A stretch of DNA of 64,000 nt, taken from contig NC_084711.1 of NCBI RefSeq assembly GCF_033807575.1, positions 11,532,001 to 11,596,000 of the forward strand, given 5' to 3'. This stretch comes from Cydia pomonella (taxonomy: Eukaryota; Arthropoda; Insecta; Lepidoptera; Tortricidae). How positions within the stretch are numbered: the stretch's first letter is position 1; every line of letters starts with the position of its first letter. The notes below the pieces were generated by a model that was not told the origin of the DNA, did no database searches, and worked only from the letters and a program-made list of their open reading frames with translations. The position numbers were made by a program, and so were the translations under genes. Positions 22,101 to 37,100 of the stretch are shown here, piece after piece.

Positions 22101-25100
22101 TTGTTAATGTATAAGTGCGTTAGGTCATACTACTCTTAAATCAGAGTTAGTAATAATTAGAAAGTTAAATAAAGAACAAGTCAAATATCTCACTTGGTGC
22201 TTCAGTGCACTGTACAAATGGGTCCCCGATATAATTTGTTGGACAGCTACATAATGCGTTGTGATTTACAACAGTGCATTTCGCATTATTGCCACATGCT
22301 CCAATGCATGGATCTGCACATCTCTGATTTTTACATGCCTTATTAGGCATACACTCACTGCTGACCATGCATTCGGGACGACAAGAAGGTGGGGACCCAA
22401 AGTACTGCTCTTGACATGAACATATTGCATGACCAGCGTTTACACGGCATATACTGTAAGGCCCGCATGGAGAAGGTACACAAGGGTCAATTGGGTCAAT
22501 CTTTCCTAAAATCAAAAACGGTTTTTATTATTATTTGAATTTTGACTACCCAAATTATTATGTTATTGTTTTTTTTAATGTCGTACCAATATAACACGAT
22601 GAAAACGGATTCCCTTCGTATCCTGGTAAACAAGCACAAGAAGGAGCGTGATTGTGCACACGGCATTCAGCGTTCATACCACATACTCCTGGGCATGGAT
22701 CTTTACACTTGTTATTGAAGCAAGCTTTATCTTTAGGACAATCTGAGTTTAATACACATTCCGGTCTACATTCAACGTATGGGTCTCCATAATATTCTGG
22801 AAGGCATGAGCAGGATCCAATACCATTTCTTTCTTTACAGATAGCGTTTGCTCCGCATGGAGAACGATAACATGGGCTTTCTTGAACCTGGGGCTCAATA
22901 TCTAAAAGATAAGTTGAAACTTTTAAACTTCTGTTGTTTTAACATTATAACGGTTAACTGCATTTGTGTATTTTTAACTTACTAGGTATGAATGAGCATC
23001 CTGAAAATGGATCTCCCGTATATCCTTGTTCACAAGAACATACCGGTACGTGCTTAACAACAGTGCAAGTAGCATGCACTCCGCACGAACCCGGACATGG
23101 ATCTCTACATTTTTCGGCAAGGCAAGCTAGGTTTCCAGGACATTCAACATCAATAACACACTCTGGTCTACAGTTAGGAGGACGACCCACGTAGTTATTC
23201 AAACACGAGCATACAGGTACACCATTTATCTCCTTACACTGAGAATGCGGACCGCATGGGTTTGGTATACAAACATCTATCGAAGGCGCAGGTGGCCCTG
23301 GTGAAGTAGGTACATAAAGTAAGTAAATTGTTTAAGAGATAAATAATAATTATCAAAACAACGTAATAAATGTAACTCACTTTCGTCAATGTAGCATCTT
23401 GAAAATGGATCTCCAGTAAAACCACTCAAACAACTACATATCGGATTATGATTGACCACTTGACATTGCGCATTAATACCACACATACCGGGGCACGGGT
23501 CTTGGCATTTTTGATTGATACACGCTTTGTTTGGTCGACAATCGGATGTGGCAATACATTCAGGCCGACAATTTGGTGGAGAACCAATACATTTTTCTAG
23601 GCATGTACAAACAGCATGCCCGTTAAATGTACGGCATGTACTATAAGGGCCACAAGGTGAAGGGTGGCAAGGATCCACAGGTTCCGGCAAAACTATAGAA
23701 AAAGTAAAAGGCGAAAGAGAAATATATGAAATAACAGTTAAAAACAGAGATACACAAAGTAATATGAAGATTGAGAGTCTTACTCGTAATAGGAGAACAT
23801 GCATGAAGAGGGTTTCCAATATATCCAGTCAAGCAGTAACATGAAGGCGCGTGGTTGGTCACTCTACATTCAGCGTTTTGCCCACAAGTACCAGGGCATG
23901 GATCCACACATTTATTGTTAAAGCAGGCTTTGTCTCTTGCGCAATCAGTATTCATTACGCATTCAGGGCGACAACCGAGGTATGGATCTCCGTAAAATTC
24001 ATCTATACAAGTGCAAGAACCAGCGCCACTTCTTTCTCGACAAATGGCGTTGGGTCCACATGGCGATGGGTTGCAAGGATGACTTGGTATCTCTTTTGCA
24101 ACTGAAAAATGGTGTGTAACACATGCTGTCAAAAACTACAATAATGTAACATGCAGAAGAGTGAAGAACAATTCCCTAAACCAATAATTTCTACACAATG
24201 ATAATTCAATACAAACATGCATAATTCTTAACTTACCTTCAATGAAACTGCAGCCAGCAAATGGATCACCGGAATATCCATCATCGCAGGAACAAATAGG
24301 TTGATGATTTTGCACAGTACACCGCGCGTTGAATCCGCAAGAGCCAACGCATGGATTGACACAAGTTCCGGCGAGGCAGGCTAGAGCTAGAGGACAGTCT
24401 TGATTGATGACGCATTGAGGGCGACACGAAGGTGGCGCGCCTAAGGTGCCAGGTTCGCAGGCGCACACAGCGCGACCGCTTTCACTGTCACACGTAGAAT
24501 GAGGCCCACATGGCGAAGGTAAACATGGATCTGGATGAGGAGATGGCGACTGCTTACCTTAAAAAATAAAAAAAAAGTTCAGTATTTCTCCTCATAGCTT
24601 AAATAATATTATTTTTTAATGGTTTATATTATACCGGCCTCCTAGCCTAGTCGATATTCACTATGCATAAGAAGCTGGAGATCCGGGTTCTACTATTGGA
24701 TTAATTATTTATTTATTTTAATTTATGTTAATAATATATTATAAATCTGGATTTAAATAAAGATTTATATTATAGTACATTCTATTGAAAGTATGCAAAT
24801 TGTGTCATTATCTCACTATGTACGAGGCCCAATATGTAAAGACACGGGACAAGCACATAGTAACACCGGCACATGTACAATAAATGACGTTTTTTAAAAC
24901 ATTTGCGTAACAATCACAATCACAAAATCACAATCTCTTTGGTATGGACGTATAGATTTCAATTTTCACTAGCGAGTAGTTCAATTTTGGGAGCTTTCGC
25001 TTGCTCGGTTATACCATAACGGAATAAAATACTTTCAAATATGAAAGATTTTTTAGGAAAGATGTTAAAATCTAGCTGAAGATATGAACACGACGGTAAT

Positions 25101-28100
25101 TGTATTAAAATATAATGGTTTACTGTAACTATAACATACCTAAATAATATCGTTAAATTGCTACAAGTTGAGTTACCTACAGAAGTTTTCAATCCATTAC
25201 GCTTATTTCATATTGATATTGAATAGAAACAAAAAGCTAGAATCAAGATTGTATTTACAGTAATTTCGTTTCTTTACAATAAGAGGGGCAACTTACTCTT
25301 CCAGTAACATTTAATGAACGGATCGCCTTCCGGCAGGTTCTCTGGGCATGTGCAGATCGGATTGTGCCCAACTACATGACAGCGGGCATCAAGACCACAG
25401 CTGTGTATGCAAGGATCTTTGCATTTTCGATTTATGCAGGCTCTTGTAGATGGGCAGTCTGAGTTGACAGAGCATTCCGGGCGACAAGCAGGAGGCGATC
25501 CCAGATAACCTGCACGACATGAACACGCCGCTCGCTGGTTCACCACTTGGCATTCACTGTTAGGACCGCATGGCGATGGTTCGCAAGGATTTAATGGAGG
25601 ATCTGTAAAATAAAAAATAACAGTAGTTTGTACCTGATAATTGATAAATGATATACTAGCTTACGGCGTTATAGATATTTTAAGCCATTCCTTTATCAGC
25701 CCAAAGCTCGTTTTCTCCTGTTTCTAGGCCCAGTAGCATGGTCGCGTTTTTATCGCCTGTCGAGGCATGTGCCACTTTTGCACTTACCCACTGATTAGAA
25801 CGTAACAGGTATTTTAACTCTATAGGAAGTAAAACTAGATTTTAACATTTAATGTAGAATATGTTTACGAATACTTACGAGTTACAGTAACTGGTCGACA
25901 CGATGAGAATGGATCGCCCTCATAGTTTTTGAAACAAGTGCAAACCGGCACATGGTTGGTGACACTGCATTCAGCATTTAATCCACATAAGTCTTTGCAA
26001 GGATCCCGACAGTGATTAGATAAACAGGCTAAGTTATTGGGACAATCTGGGTTCATAGTACACTCTGGTCGACAACCACCTGCGTAAGGGTTTCCGATAT
26101 TTGGTGGTATACATGAGCATCGAGCTACGTCATTCACTACTGTGCATATAGTATTTTCTCCACAAGGTGAAGGATTACAAGGTGTCGGTGGTTCTTTAAC
26201 TATTATAACACATCCAATAAACGCGTCTCCTCTGTAGCCCTCGAGACAACTACACAGAGGCGTATGGTTAACGACGTCGCACTTGGCATTATTTCCACAA
26301 GCGCCAACACATGGATCCGCGCATTTCTCGTTTATGCATGCTTGATTAGAGGGGCATTCTTGGCTTATTACACATTCCGGTCTACAGAATGGAGGAGTTC
26401 CGATATAGTTCGAGCTACATGAGCAGACAGGATGATTCGATTTAATTTCACATATGGAATTAGGGCCGCAAGGAGAAGGCACACAAGGATTTTTAGTTAC
26501 AATCTCTTTAGGTTCTATCTCTCCACAAGCAACAAAAGGATCCCCAGTCTTATCACGTCCACAAGCACATATAGGATTATGATTTACAACTATACAATCT
26601 GCGTTAACGCCGCAGCTACCCTGGCATGGGTTGACGCATTTCTGATTGACACATGTCTCTGTTTGTTGACAATCTGAGTTACTGACGCATTCTGGCTGAC
26701 ACATCGGTGCGACTCCTCTGTAGCCCGGCAAACACGAGCAAACTGGGAATCCGGTTGGTGAGACAAGACAACGACTGTATGGTCCACAAGGCGAAGGGTC
26801 GCACACGTGGTGCGACGGCGGAAATTCAATAACAGGCTGACATCTTATATAAGGATCACCCGTCTCACCAGGTGAGCAGTAGCATATTGCGTGATGGTTA
26901 ACAGTTTCACATTGGGCTCTTATACCGCAAACATCCTTGCATGGATTTTCACATTTATTGTTAAGACATGCTAGATTAGTAGCGCAGTCGCTGTTAACAA
27001 CACATTCAGGACGACATGACAACTGAGGATTGCCATAGAAATTTGGTAGGCATTGGCAACTCAGTACTCCATAGGAATCCAGACAAATAGCGTTAGCTCC
27101 ACATTGAATGTTGTCACAAGTTGTTGCTTCAATAGCTGAAAAAAAAAAAAAATAATTTGCTCAAAACATTATTACTCGTGATGCAACAAATAGTCATTTT
27201 TCAAATACCGACTGTAAATGTAAGTTTGTCGTCACAAATGTATAATTTCTCTAAAACTAAATATCTCGCGTAATACTTTTATATAACTATAAATAAAATC
27301 AAATTGTTTTAATACTCGTATTCTAATATGAAATAGGTATACTCGAGAAATCTCCTCCGATACTACCGTGAATAAGAGCCGATTATTAAAAGAAAAAAGA
27401 AAATTAAGAGTCTCGAAAACCACGGAACTTTTACTAAACCTATAGGTAAGTCAATTTTCTGAAACGACTTAAGTTGCACTGTCGGTGGTTGGAAGCTTGT
27501 AGATTATTTTACATTACAAGACATCCTGTAGATAGTATTTATTATTATATATCAATCTAATGAACTCAGAATAAGAAAGAACTTACGTCTAGTTGTGGGT
27601 TTGCAATATTCATAAGGATTTCCTTCAAAGTCCTTAATACATCGGCATATCGGATCATGACGATAAACAGTACAATCGGTGTTCATACCACACGAACCAG
27701 GACATGGATCTACACACTTATTCTTTAAGCATGCTTTATCAAATGCACAATCTGAGTTAAGGACACATTCTGGCCTGCATGATGGATTACTGATAGCGTC
27801 TGGTCCCAAGCAAATATCACAAATTGCAAATTGATTCCCATACGTATCACATAGAACGTTCGAATCACAAGGGTTTGGAGTACATGGCTGTGCAGTAGTG
27901 TTATCAGACGGAACAATAATGGCTGAAAACAAAAATAAATATTAGCGAAACATATAGAGCATACCTAAACAATTTTAAGTACAATGATATACTTACGACG
28001 ATAGGTACATTGAACCAACGGATCTCCTATATAACCATCTGGACATAAACATGATACAGTGTGATCGGAGCAGAGACAAACTGCATTAAGACCACATACA

Positions 28101-31100
28101 TTTTTAGTTAAACAAGGATCAACACACTTATTATTGACACACGCTTCATTCGATGGGCAATCTGAATTCATTGTACATTCTAGTTTGCATTCAACATATG
28201 GGTCCCCGATGAAATCCGTTGGGCAATAGCACTGAGCTTCAGCTCCAATATCCTGGCAAATTGCATTAACGCCGCACTGCACCTTGTTACATGGTGATAT
28301 TGCCTTGTGAGATTCTGGAGGTATACAGCAGAGTAAAGGATTCCCTATTAGTCCATCTTCACATACGCACACTGGACGATGGGATTCAACATGGCATATA
28401 GTATTTAAACCGCAAGCACCTGGACAAGGGTCTCTACACGTATATCCAATGCAAGCTCTATTAGCGGAGCACTCATCATCTACTTCGCATTCTCGAGAAA
28501 GACAGCCTTCAACACCGTATGGATTGCCAGTACTACCACCTGCACAAGTACAAGAAGCTTGACCATCATAGTTAACATTACAAATAGCTTGCGGTCCACA
28601 TGGATTTGGTGTGCAGGGGTTACGTTGAGCTTGGCAACCAACATATGGATCTCCACTGTAACCAGATTTACAGAAACACATTTCTCTGTTGCTGCTTACG
28701 TAACAATCAGCATTCGCACCACAAGGGCTTGGATTGCATAAAGTGTTATCAGGTGGCAAATATCCTTGAGGATTACAAGATTTGTAGGGGTTGCCAATAG
28801 TACTTTCAGGGCAGTAACATGCAGGGGCCCGGTTAGGATCACAACGCGCTCCTGATCCGCATGTGTTTGGATCGCAAGGATTACGAGCCTCTATACATCC
28901 TCTTACTGTATTGGGGCTTTCAACAAAACCTTGTAGGCAAGTGCATTTTGCAAAGCCATTCGATAATACGGTACATTGTGTATTCGGCCCACAAGGTGAA
29001 GGATTGCAGGGATTACTTGGTAGTCTACATGTTTGTCTAGGGGGATTTCCTTCATAATTTGGAAGACAGAAACAAGCTGGTTTGTTATCTATTAACCGAC
29101 AGCCTGAGTTTGGCCCACAGGGATTGGGCTCACATTCATTGCCTTCTGGTACTGAAACAGGAAATAATGTTTACTTTAATTAAGTTGTTTTTCTAAAATT
29201 CATTTTCATTTATGTTAATTGAAAGTAAAACCACCGCTTTCTTAAATATAACGTGATACTCTGAAGCAGCAAAAGCCATTACTATAATGTCTATAATGTA
29301 ATGTCGAAATAAGTAAACATTGTCTTATAACTTACTACAATTCTTGAACGGGTTGCCAGTCGATCCTTTAGGACAGTAGCATATGGGATTTCCATTGTCG
29401 ATCTCACACAATGCATTAATTCCACATGGATTTGGGATACATGGGTTTACTGGAGGATCACATCCTAGCATGGGATTTCCATTGTATCCTGGTAGACATT
29501 TGCAAGATGCACGGTGGTTTACAACATCGCAAATAGCATTAATGCCACATCTACAAGGCGAATCACATTTACCGTTTATGCAAGCCTCGGAATTTGCACA
29601 TTCATTATCGGATCTACATCCTTGTACTGAAACAAGTAAAATTAAATTGCGAGGCTATACTTCTAGCTTAGTAATAACAAGAATATATATACATTGAGCA
29701 ATATATAATTACTCTTACCTTGATAACATTCCAAATAAGCGTTACCCGTGTATCCTTCAAGACACTGGCATTGAATACCATGATTCGAAGGGACGCATTC
29801 GGCGTTATCACCGCATTTGTTTGCGGAGCAGGGGTTAATGCAGACTCTATTTAATCTATCGCACAGCAGATGTGGTGGACAGTCTTCATTATACTGACAT
29901 ACTGACGATGAGTCAATAACTAAAATTATATAAATTTAATTAGTGAGTTATTACTATTATGCTAAGATATGTTATCCATGACGCAAAATTTCCAGCAAAT
30001 AAGCTTACCTGGCACACATCCAACATATCCGTTTCCTTGAAAACCTTGAATGCAACTGCAGTCGGAGCCATGATTCGTATTTATACAGGCCGCATTGGGG
30101 ACGCATGGGTTGTGTATGGCACATGGGAGCTGACATGCATTATTTATACAAGCCTCGGTAATGAGACAATCTTCGTTTCTAGTGCAACCGGCTGTGCGCA
30201 ATGAAATTTATGTATTATACAAAAATTACAGACGATTGTGCAATAAAAAGTCATAGATTATATAGGTATATATTTACAACTTACTCCCCCAACCGCATAG
30301 AACCCATGAATTCAATTTAGTTTAAAACCTCTTCAATGATTAAAATTAAAATAACAATAACCCGTTAAAATTATTTTATACACAAATTATTTTACAATAA
30401 GTTAGGTACCTCACTTACATCCATTTCATATGGTGGCAGTCTGGCTGTAGATTCGTGAAAAAAATATTGCGATAGATGACTGCAAACGACAACTACCGTA
30501 ATTGTAAGTGATGAATGGCCTTTAACGTATTGCATTTTGTAGTAAGTAATACTTAATTATTTGTGTGAGTTAAATCTTACTTATTTTAGGTGAACATTTA
30601 ACAGCAGGATCTCCGTCTTGTCCAGCGGGACATGAACACATCGGTCTTTGCTTGATAGGGTGACAATTGGCTCCGATACCGCAAACATTGTTAAAACCAC
30701 AGGGGTTTTGGCACAGTCCCATAAAGCAGGCTTCTGTCTGTATACAGTCTCGGTCAGATTGACATGGCTCTGGTGCCTTAGGTGTCCCAGGTGATGCTAG
30801 TGTGTTAGATGGTAAATTAGTATATGTGTTAAGTTTATAGTAAGAGATATTACATTATATTAGATCTTTATTTACAAGTACTTATAGGTGAAACAAATGA
30901 TAAACGCACCGTACATATTTGTCCGATAAAACAAAACCATCAAAGTTCTGAAAGTATTACATTGTCATTGGAAAATTTATACCTGTATGACTTTCTATAA
31001 CAATTTAACCTGTTCTTACATGTATGCAAATTATCGAAGTAGCATACCTCTTACGCAGTTGTTCCCAGTGATCTCATCGCACATGCACAGGGGTACATGG

Positions 31101-34100
31101 TCGACAACGATACATGGCGTGTTCATTATACACAATCTCTGCATCGCACATGGGTTCTGGCACAGTCCGTTTATGCAGGTTTTGTCCGTGGAGCAGTTCG
31201 AGTTCACTTTACAGCTAGGTAGGTTGTCAGAGTCATTACTCGGATACGCTGTTTCCGTAGAAGTCATGTCAGTATATAGAGTCGAGTCAGTCCAAGCTAG
31301 TATGTCTACATCTTTTCTACGTGATGATAGATTAGCGTTGGGAGTTGTTGAGTGTGAGGGACTTGTATATGTATTACCCGTTAGTTCAGTCGCTGTATTA
31401 GTTTCAGTTGTTAGCTCAATTTTTATTGCAGTTAATGGACCCGGAGTTGTGTCGGTTATTTTGTAGTCCGGTTGTGTTGTATTATTTGCGTAAATTGGGG
31501 TAGTATTTTCAGTAGAAAAATCACTATTATTATCATTATTTGTGATATAATCATCATCGTTGGAGGAGGTGTGAACTCCATAAGAATTCTCGGTCGACAT
31601 GTCATCAAGCACATATTCATCAGTTATGCCCTCGGAAAACGTATTACCCGTTGTGGGTATTGTCTCAGTTTTGAAAGTTGTATTTAAGATTGTCGTTGTC
31701 TCGTACCAGTTGTAGGTTTTTTGTGTACTTTCTTCCCAAGGCTTAGCGTGATCCGTATTTGTCGAGATTACAGTTGTCGTCGACAAATTAGTGACATTAT
31801 CTAATGTTGCAGAATTATTCATATTTGTTATGAGTTGGTCATAACTGGTTATATGTTCTTCCTCTATTTTTGTATCTTTATTCAGTACCGTCGTTGTCTC
31901 TGGCAAGTCATAGGTATCTGTAGTATCTAGTTGCCAAGGTTTTGTGTACTCCTTATTAATTTCGTGAATTGGTATAGTATTTGTTGTCGATAATTTGGAA
32001 TTACCATCAGAGGTTGACAAGTTATAGACATTTGTCCTCACGTCATCGCTGGTAGTAGTATAATCCGTAAAATAATTTTCAGTTGATATATTAACTATTA
32101 TGTTCTTATTCGTTATACCGCCGTGCGTCGTAACGGTATTGGTTTCTGTTAAAGTTTCTGTGTCTGAATCACTATATAATATACTTTCTGTATAGGTTTC
32201 ATGTATAACGCTTTTTTTTGGTAATTCCGTTGTGTAGTCATGCGCAAGAGAAGTGGTTATAGATTGCTTATCGTCAATAGTTAAACTGCTTGATGTTTTA
32301 TCAGTATAGGAAACATCTTCAAGATCTTCCACAGTGCTTTGAGTAGGATTCGTTTTGAGTGCATAAGGGATGGTTGATTGTGGTAAGCTATTTGTTACTT
32401 TTGGTGTAATTAATCGCGTAGGATATGTATCGGTCGAATATGATTTTGTTGTGCTTTCACCATTCGGTTCCATAGAAATAGTTGATATGGTAAGTTCTTC
32501 TGTGACTGTTTTGATTGAAAGAGATTCAGTGATATCGTTCAAAGAAGTTATATGGGAAATTTCATCTGTTCGTCCCATAGGCGTGTACAAATTGTTTTCC
32601 GGCGTTGAATGTTCACTTTTGGTTGTATAATCAATTGCGGTAGTTTTACCTATATGTGAGATATCTGAGTACGCTTCCGTATTGACTGAATTTTTATCTG
32701 AATTGTCCCTAATACTATTAAAGTCTGTCGAAATACTAGTCGTTTCCTCCATACCGGCTGTTGTAGAAAATGTTAATTGATCTGTTGTTTTAGTATCAGA
32801 TATGTCTGATGATTTAATTATCGCTTGTTCCGTAAATGTATATGTTGTAGTCTTACTTGTGTCTAACGCTTCTGAATTCGTCGATGTTTCAGTGGATGTA
32901 AAATCATAATGAGATTTAGACGACTGAGAGCTATATGTAGGTTGTGTATCGGGCAAATATGTTGTTGTATCTATTAAAGTTGCACGCGATTCATTGTCTT
33001 CAGCAGTTATCGTAAAATCTGCTTCTGCAAGACTAGATTTAGTGGTTTTACTAATATAGAAGTCATCTAAATAAGTTGAATGTTTAGTCGAATCCAATTC
33101 GCTATGCAAGTCGATAGTGCTTAATGATTGACTTGTTGTAGTTTCCGTTGTATCAAACGGTTTTGAATCTGTTGACAAAGATTGTGTTTTTTTACTGGTT
33201 GTTTGTTTGTCCACTGTTGTGGTCACATCATTTGGTTCCTTTGCAGTTTCGCTAAATTCATTTGTTTCGGTGCTATAAGGAATTTCATCTGTCGGCTTTG
33301 TTAATGGCTCCGTTACAGAGTTATATCCAATTATTGTGAAGTTATCAGCATCTATTGAGTGAGTAAGTTCAGTTATTTTGGCGTCTGTATTTGTAGTTGA
33401 CGATTCAAATAAATCAGGTGATTTAAATAATGCAGTTTTTATAGTTGTGGATGTTTCAATAACTGACTTAACTGTTCCTTTTTCAGTTGAATGTTGCACG
33501 TCTTCATTAGCCATATTGGTGATTACGGAAGAAAAATCTGTGGTTTTATTTTCAACATAATCCTCTGAATTAGTTGAACGTTTTATCGAGTCAAATTCAG
33601 TATTCGATTCAATAGTGCTTAATGAGTGAAGTGTTGTAGTTTCACTTATATCGGATGTTTCTGAATTTCTTGCCAAAGATTGTGTGTGCAAAGTTTGACT
33701 GGTAGTTTGTTGGTCCACGGTTGTATCATACAATTTATATGCCACTGTAGTTGATAGATCATTAGGTGTCATAGTATGTGTATCACTAAATTCACTTGTA
33801 CCGGTGCTTGTTAAAATGTTACCTAGTAGGACTGAATAAGACTCTGTTACAGAATCGATTTCTGCGTTGGTAGCCTGCGATGCAATCGACCCGGATGAAA
33901 ATAAAGAAGATGATGTGTCAGTAACTGTTGGAAAACCAGATTCAACTGTCGAATGTTGCATATTTTCATCAATAACTGTGTTGGTGGTGACTTTAGGTAA
34001 AACATCTGCTTTTTTGGTTTCATTAACACTTTTACTGAGTGGTCTTGCAGTATTTTCTTCTGTGTCTGGATCAATTACTTGTGGAGATTGGACTTCAGTA

Positions 34101-37100
34101 CTTAAATGTTTATAAGACTCGGTGGTAAGTGAAGTGATTTCTATTTTCTGCGCGTATGGAATTTCACTAGAGACAGTCAAAGGGTTTACTGTATTTTCAG
34201 TAACTTCAGTCGTTTTGTCTTCTAGGGATATTTCTGTATACTGTGTTTCAATAGCTAAATCCGTAGTTATCTCGGTTTTACTTGTCAAATCAAATATTTC
34301 TTTCTCGTCTTCACTTGAAGTAGACGATTCTTTATTAGTAACCCCTGAAATTGTTGTAGTAGCTGTAGAATATGTACTCAGACTATTTAAGGTGTTGTCT
34401 TCGTCTTGATTAATGACAAATGCGTTTGTATTTTCTGTAGGAACATTGTCTGTTTTCCCATCAGTTTCACTTGCTATACTTGTGATAGTTGAAGTATGAT
34501 CTAAAACCGTAACAGGGGACTCCGGCATGTCCCTATGTTTGATTGTTACATTATACATACTATTTGCGGTGTCAGTGAAATTGCTTCCTAATTGTCTTTG
34601 ATTATCTGGTGTTTTTGTATTTTTACTTTCGTTGGGCGTTGCTGTTGAACTTTTTGTTGTATAGTTGACTGTTAATGGCTTCACCGTGCTTTCAAAATGG
34701 ACAGTACTACTACTATCTACTAGCTGATCAGAATCTAGAGTATATGAATAATTGCTTATAGTTTCGGTAAAAAGGGCAGTCATTTCTGTTACACTGTCAT
34801 CTTGTTGACGAGTTGTTAAATATATATTATTATCCGTAGTTACAAACTCTGTTGACGAAGAATATCCAGAACGTTCAGGGGTAGGATAAGTTCCCGTCGA
34901 TTTAGTTTCAGTGATCTGCATACCACTTGTAGTTTTAATATCATTTGTGTTCGTAAAAAATGTTGTCTCTACGCTGCCCGTCATCGGTTCTAATGAACTA
35001 ACGGTAGTTTTAACAGTGGGGGTTTCTGTGTATGATTCAATTTTGACACTAGACTCTCGGTATTCTACGGTAGGTATGTTTGAATCGATAGTTGTTGTAA
35101 TATCCATTTCATCTGGATAGTAGGTTGTGGATGTAACGTCAATTGAGTTAAAGTTCAATACAGTAGTTGTGTCAGTAAAATTCAAATAGTCGGGAGACAT
35201 TTTTGTCGTGTCAGTTACATCAGTTTCGCCTTCTGTTTCCAGATTTATGGTTTCCGTGGTTGTATCAAGGTATGTTTCAGTTAGTGGGTCATTTTTAGGC
35301 GGAACATCTGTTAATAGGAACGCAACAATAAAATAGTTAGTATTATTCATTAAGAAATCTTGTAGTAACAAAAGCTACATAACATTTTTTTTTTAATTTA
35401 AATATGTATTACATGTATGTAGATAATGAATATTATTTCGTGAGATGTGTCTAGTAGAAGGAAAAGCGAGAATAGAATAGAAATATACACGTCAGGAAGT
35501 CATGCAACATAAAGCCAAACCCAACCACAAGAGAAAATATAAAAGAATAGAGTCAATTACGTGTGCCAGGTTTAAGTGACAATTTTTTTAAAGTAAAAGT
35601 AATTTGCCAGATTTGGTAGGAATTCACTTTTCAAGCCACTTAAACAGGCACACGTTTAGGCCAATTATACATTTCAGTAATGATAGAAAAACTAATTATC
35701 AAATCCTATGAAAATACAACTACCCCAAAGTCTCGAAATCCTCACTGGGTCTGCCGAGGTAATGTAGCCAGAACTTTGTGGCGTTTTATCGGACAAATGT
35801 AGGTACGTTGAAGTTATAGCAATTACCAGTTCATCTGGAGTTAGTTTTGCTATTCACATAGCTACTAAGAACAGCCGTAGACCTGCTAGAATTATAGGAG
35901 TCCACGATACGTCAAATGTTTCTAATGGCATGTACATAATATGGATGAATAAATGGTAGTCTTATTATATATTTAATTTAGTTAAAGCTAAGTTTCATTA
36001 TTAATATTGCACCATGTTATATTTTGTAGGTACTTACTTTCCATACAAGCCCCTGAAAATGGGTCGCAAGGTACTCCTGGACGACAGTGTGCACAATTTG
36101 TAACAGGCCCTAGCAAATAAAAAAATAAGAATTACTTATTACCTGCAAAAAAATATCTCTTATGTTATTACTATATTAAAATAATGAATATTGTGCATGA
36201 ATTACCTCTAGAGCAGACGGGTTGATGGTTGGAAACAGCGCAGTGTTGTCCAGAGGCACAAGGACCGCCACGCTCGCACGGGTTGGCACAGCGCCCACCT
36301 GCACACGCCAGATTCGGCGCGCATTGTTCATCCGAAGTGCATTCTAACGCTGTGCACACCGAAATGTTGATTAATTATGATTGTAACAAGCTTACATTTT
36401 CTTGGGCATTTACTAATACTGACTGATTAATGAAATATAACATCAGTTAAATCGAAAAAAAAATCTTTACTTGCTTAAAAAATATCTGAAGTGGAAATAA
36501 CATTGTAGATATATCAATTTTATCACAAAAAAATTAGATTGTACGTTATTTTAAGTAGAATATTAATATTATCTTATTTTACATTCTAAATACTTTACTA
36601 TGTTAAATTAAACTGACGCCAGTACAATGCGAGTATATTCCCTGTTTTAATAGAATATATCAATATATCAAAGTTCAATAACCAACGTTGTATTAGGTTA
36701 TTCAAACCTTTCGAACTAATTATTATAATTAAATATATCATATTAAAAACAGGGCTTCAAATAACAGCACGTAAGTAAGCAGTAAAATTAAAATATTATT
36801 GCACACTCTGTCTCGTGGCAGCTTTATGCATTCTCATTTTGTAACCAAAGCTTCAAAAGCGTTAAAAAGTCATGCAAAACCATCACCAAAATGTTTAAGT
36901 GGAAGTTATTTTCAATATGATAAATGTATGTCTATGTATATTTACACAAATATGTTTGACGTGCTTGAAAACTACCTGATACAGAAGAAGTTCAAACTGT
37001 GGAAAAAACAATAACAAGGAACATGCTAGAAAAAGGAAAGAAATAGACAATGAGCTCGCATGAAGTCATAAAGTATAACTATCAATATTTCCTGCAATAT

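Noticed and set aside
32370..35120. Several + strand open frames of 60-95 codons opposite the mucin exon.
   Set aside because: They are antisense shadows of the Ser/Thr-rich frame, with hydrophobic composition caused by complementing Thr and Ser codons.
36799..37014. 71-codon + strand open frame in a dumpy intron.
   Set aside because: No similarity I recognise and AT-rich; probably chance.
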